Assembly (NCBI RefSeq): GCF_019429525.1
Contig: NZ_JAHXZL010000007.1
Location: forward strand, 186,001-250,000
Origin: Sphingomonas folli
Lineage (GTDB): Bacteria; Pseudomonadota; Alphaproteobacteria; Sphingomonadales; Sphingomonadaceae
DNA: 64,000 bases
Direction of reading: 5' to 3'
A program made the position numbers and the translations under genes. Position 1 is the stretch's first letter. The number at the start of each line of letters is the position of its first letter. The notes under the pieces were generated by a model. The model worked only from the letters and a program-made list of their open reading frames with translations. It was not told where the DNA came from and did no database searches. Below, one piece after another: positions 61,909-64,000 of this stretch.

Positions 61909-62025
61909 CGCGGCTACAGGGCGTTTCGCGGTGTTTCCTCTTCCACCCGGCGTCTCGTTGTTGCACATCGGTAGAAATTAACCGCGCGAGTGACGGCGGC
62001 GCGGAGCGGACGGAGTAAGCACGCG

Positions 62026-63534
62026 ATGAGCATCGAATTCATCACCCCGGATCTCGACGATCTCACCCCGCGCATCACCGTCGTGGGGGTCGGCGGCGCC
62101 GGCGGCAACGCCATCGCCAACATGATGCGCGCCGACGTGCAGGGCGTGCAGTTCCTCGTCGCCAACACCGACGCGCAGGCGCTGAAACAGTCCGAGGCGG
62201 AGCAGAAGATCCAGCTCGGCGCCAAGATCACCCAGGGCCTGGGCGCGGGCAGCCGCCCCGAGATCGGCCGCGCCGCCGCGGAAGAGACGATCGACGAGCT
62301 GTCGCGCCTGCTCGAGGGCAGCCACATGTGCTTCATCGCCGCGGGCATGGGCGGCGGCACCGGCACCGGCGCCGCCCCGGTGATCGCCAAGGCCGCGCGC
62401 GACATGGGCATCCTGACCGTCGGCGTCGTCACCAAGCCGTTCAGCTTCGAGGGCAACCGCCGCGCCAAATCGGCCGACGCCGGCATCGAGGAGCTGCAGA
62501 AGTTCGTCGACACGCTGATCGTGATCCCGAACCAGAACCTGTTCCTGGTCGCCAACGCCAACACCACCTTCAAACAGGCCTTTGAGATGGCCGACGAGGT
62601 GCTCCAACAGGGCGTGCGCGGCATCACCGACCTGATGGTGATGCCCGGCCTCATCAACCTCGATTTCGCCGACGTCCGCTCGGTAATGCAGGAGATGGGC
62701 AAGGCGATGATGGGCACCGGCGAGGCCGAGGGCGACGACCGCGCGCTGATCGCGGCGCAGAAGGCGATCGCCAACCCGCTGCTCGACGGCGTCTCGATGC
62801 AGGGCGCCAAGGGCGTGATCGTGTCGATCACCGGCGGCGACGACATGCGCCTGCTCGAGGTCGACGAGGCCGCCAACCACATCCGCGAGCTGGTCGACCC
62901 GGACGCCAACATCATCTGGGGCTCGGCGTTCAACCCCGAGCTGGAGGGCAAGATCCGCGTCTCGGTGGTCGCCACCGGCATCGAGAACAGCGTGGGCACC
63001 GCGGCGCCCGCGACCAGCGCCCCGGCCGAGCCGACTCGCACCTTCAGCTTCTCGGCGCCGCGCCGCGGCGACGCCGCGCCCGCCGCCGCGGCCCCGACCC
63101 CCGCGCCGCAGCCGGCCCCCGCGCCGACCCCGACGCCCGCGCCGGTGCCGAGCGCCTATCAGCCGACCCCTGAGGTGCCGCCGCAGCAGCCGAGCGGCGC
63201 CGCCGCGGGCGCGATGGCGCAAGGCGTGCCGCCGACCACCTCGGGCCCGGTCGTGGATCCCGTTCCGGCATCCGCGCCCGGCGCGCCGGCGGACGACGAA
63301 CTGCTGCTCGGCACCGACTCGCTGATGCCGCCGGCCGCCGCGGGCGACGCCGCGCGCCGTCGCTTCCTCGCACCGGGCGGCGAGGGTGAGGAGGCGCCGC
63401 CGCAGCCGCGCGTCAAGCTGGGCGGTACGCTGTTCGAGCGGATGCAGAACGCCACCCGCAACGCCGGCGGCCGCAGCGACGAGGGCGAGGGCGGCGACCT
63501 GCCGCGTTTCCTCCACCGCCAGAACAACCAGTGA
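62026..63534 (+). CDS. ftsZ: Cell-division tubulin homologue FtsZ
   Basis: A 502-residue FtsZ. ATG 62026 ([20 protein letters not shown]) with GGAG upstream. '[16 protein letters not shown]', tubulin signature '[17 protein letters not shown]' (~105-120), '[23 protein letters not shown]' and T7 loop '[18 protein letters not shown]'. A long Ala/Pro-rich linker (~330-475) leads to the conserved C-terminal peptide '[13 protein letters not shown]' that binds FtsA. The long form is typical of Alphaproteobacteria. Confidence 0.98.
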   Translation: MSIEFITPDLDDLTPRITVVGVGGAGGNAIANMMRADVQGVQFLVANTDAQALKQSEAEQKIQLGAKITQGLGAGSRPEIGRAAAEETIDELSRLLEGSHMCFIAAGMGGGTGTGAAPVIAKAARDMGILTVGVVTKPFSFEGNRRAKSADAGIEELQKFVDTLIVIPNQNLFLVANANTTFKQAFEMADEVLQQGVRGITDLMVMPGLINLDFADVRSVMQEMGKAMMGTGEAEGDDRALIAAQKAIANPLLDGVSMQGAKGVIVSITGGDDMRLLEVDEAANHIRELVDPDANIIWGSAFNPELEGKIRVSVVATGIENSVGTAAPATSAPAEPTRTFSFSAPRRGDAAPAAAAPTPAPQPAPAPTPTPAPVPSAYQPTPEVPPQQPSGAAAGAMAQGVPPTTSGPVVDPVPASAPGAPADDELLLGTDSLMPPAAAGDAARRRFLAPGGEGEEAPPQPRVKLGGTLFERMQNATRNAGGRSDEGEGGDLPRFLHRQNNQ

Positions 63535-63540
63535 GCTGAG

Positions 63541-63559
63541 ACGGGGCGGCGCGCCCCGT
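63541..63559 (+). terminator. Hairpin after ftsZ
   Basis: ACGGGGCG-GCG-CGCCCCGT: an 8-bp perfect stem with a 3-base loop, 6 bases after the ftsZ stop. It is a likely end of the dcw transcript, without an obvious U-tract. Confidence 0.6.
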
Positions 63560-63664
63560 GGTGGCGAAGGGTGCGATGGTCGGCGGCGTCGCGGTATGGG
63601 GCGGCCGCTGACCGTCAAAGTGCCGGGGTGACGGGCGCGGATCAGTGCGCCGGCCGCACTCGCC

Positions 63665-64000
63665 TCACCACAGCACGCTCCGCACCGGCTGGAGCGGCGC
63701 GGGCGCGTCATAGCCGGCGGCCTGGAGCAGATCGATCTCGATCGTCCGGCACATCGCGCACAGTGGCACGTCGTGGACCGTGTCGGCGAAGGGGTCGACC
63801 AGATCGTCGGCGACCTGCAGTCCGGCGAGGAACATGAACCCCGCCACCGACGAGCCGATCGGCGTCGCCCATTCCAGCGTCTCCACCAGGCCGAACGGCA
63901 GCAGCAGACACATCAGTTTGGCGAAGAACACCGGGAAGGTGCGATATTGCGCCGGCAACGGGGTGTTCTTGAGCCGCTCCATCCCGCCCTGCGCGTTGGC
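63665..64000 (-). CDS. Bestrophin-family (YneE/UPF0187) channel protein, C-terminal part
   Basis: The frame runs off the right edge of the window, so the N-terminal part is missing; the visible 'MERLKNTPLPAQYRTFP' is internal. 'NTPLPAQYRTFPVFFAKLMCLLLPFGLVETLEWATPIGSSVAGFMFLAGLQVADDLVDPF' is the conserved bestrophin C-terminal half, with the acidic 'DDLVDPF'. Bestrophins are pentameric anion channels in eukaryotes; bacterial homologues can pass cations. Convergent with ftsZ. Confidence 0.88.
   Translation of the reverse strand, partial: ANAQGGMERLKNTPLPAQYRTFPVFFAKLMCLLLPFGLVETLEWATPIGSSVAGFMFLAGLQVADDLVDPFADTVHDVPLCAMCRTIEIDLLQAAGYDAPAPLQPVRSVLW

Overview
The window is a very GC-rich, densely coding chromosomal segment that looks like a Sphingomonas-type alphaproteobacterium (Sphingomonadaceae). 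The basis is a TonB-receptor/maltodextrin locus with a flavin halogenase, an HWE-type histidine kinase, an NDUFA12-like complex I accessory gene, double cold-shock-domain and DUF2155 genes, the alphaproteobacterial form of the division/cell-wall (dcw) operon, and several families of GC-rich palindromic repeats. The genus is an inference from gene content; I see no 16S rRNA. I see no transposase, integrase, phage gene or CRISPR array.

Layout. 1-2713: 3' end of tamB, a secreted HSL-type esterase and a DUF4142 protein. 2951-13875: carbohydrate locus with a TonB-dependent receptor, tryptophan-halogenase-like flavoprotein, LacI regulator (opposite strand), periplasmic GH13 amylase, GH13 alpha-glucosidase and a GPH/SLC45-like sugar transporter. 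Together these would import maltodextrins across the outer membrane, cut them, carry the products inward and hydrolyse them under LacI control. 14203-17966: a small membrane protein, a nucleotidyltransferase plus inositol-phosphate synthase, a divergent CDP-alcohol phosphatidyltransferase (a possible CDP-inositol pathway), and a lipoprotein Cu/Zn superoxide dismutase. 18145-25147: MFS transporter, S9 peptidase, and an overlapping HWE kinase/receiver/Crp operon. 25183-30572: FMN 2-hydroxyacid oxidase, rplA, rplK, an AraC regulator on the opposite strand, nusG, secE, a small membrane protein and tRNA-Trp. 30622-43981: GGDEF-EAL protein, fatty-acyl-AMP ligase, RecX, double cold-shock protein, DUF192, NDUFA12-like, DUF2155, Aat, ParA-like ATPase, MliC-like lipoprotein, Y-family polymerase, hydrolase, Mpo1-like protein, cysteine synthase and a small membrane protein. 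44685-63534: complete dcw operon mraZ-rsmH-ftsL-ftsI-murE-murF-mraY-murD-ftsW-murG-murC-murB-ddl-ftsQ-ftsA-ftsZ, mostly joined by 4-base start/stop overlaps. The window ends in a bestrophin-family gene.

The most unusual feature is how palindromic repeats sit inside genes. A ~135-bp palindromic element lies in frame inside murD. A second copy sits at the murB/ddl junction, where murB has no stop and ddl has no obvious start of its own, so the two form one 667-codon reading frame. Both copies are read in the same frame and end in nearly the same peptide. Other palindrome families appear to have extended the C-terminus of the alpha-glucosidase and the N-terminus of the amylase. This resembles the Rickettsia palindromic elements, which create peptides inside functional proteins. 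A four-fold 10-bp-spaced TCCC repeat upstream of mraZ is a likely MraZ operator.
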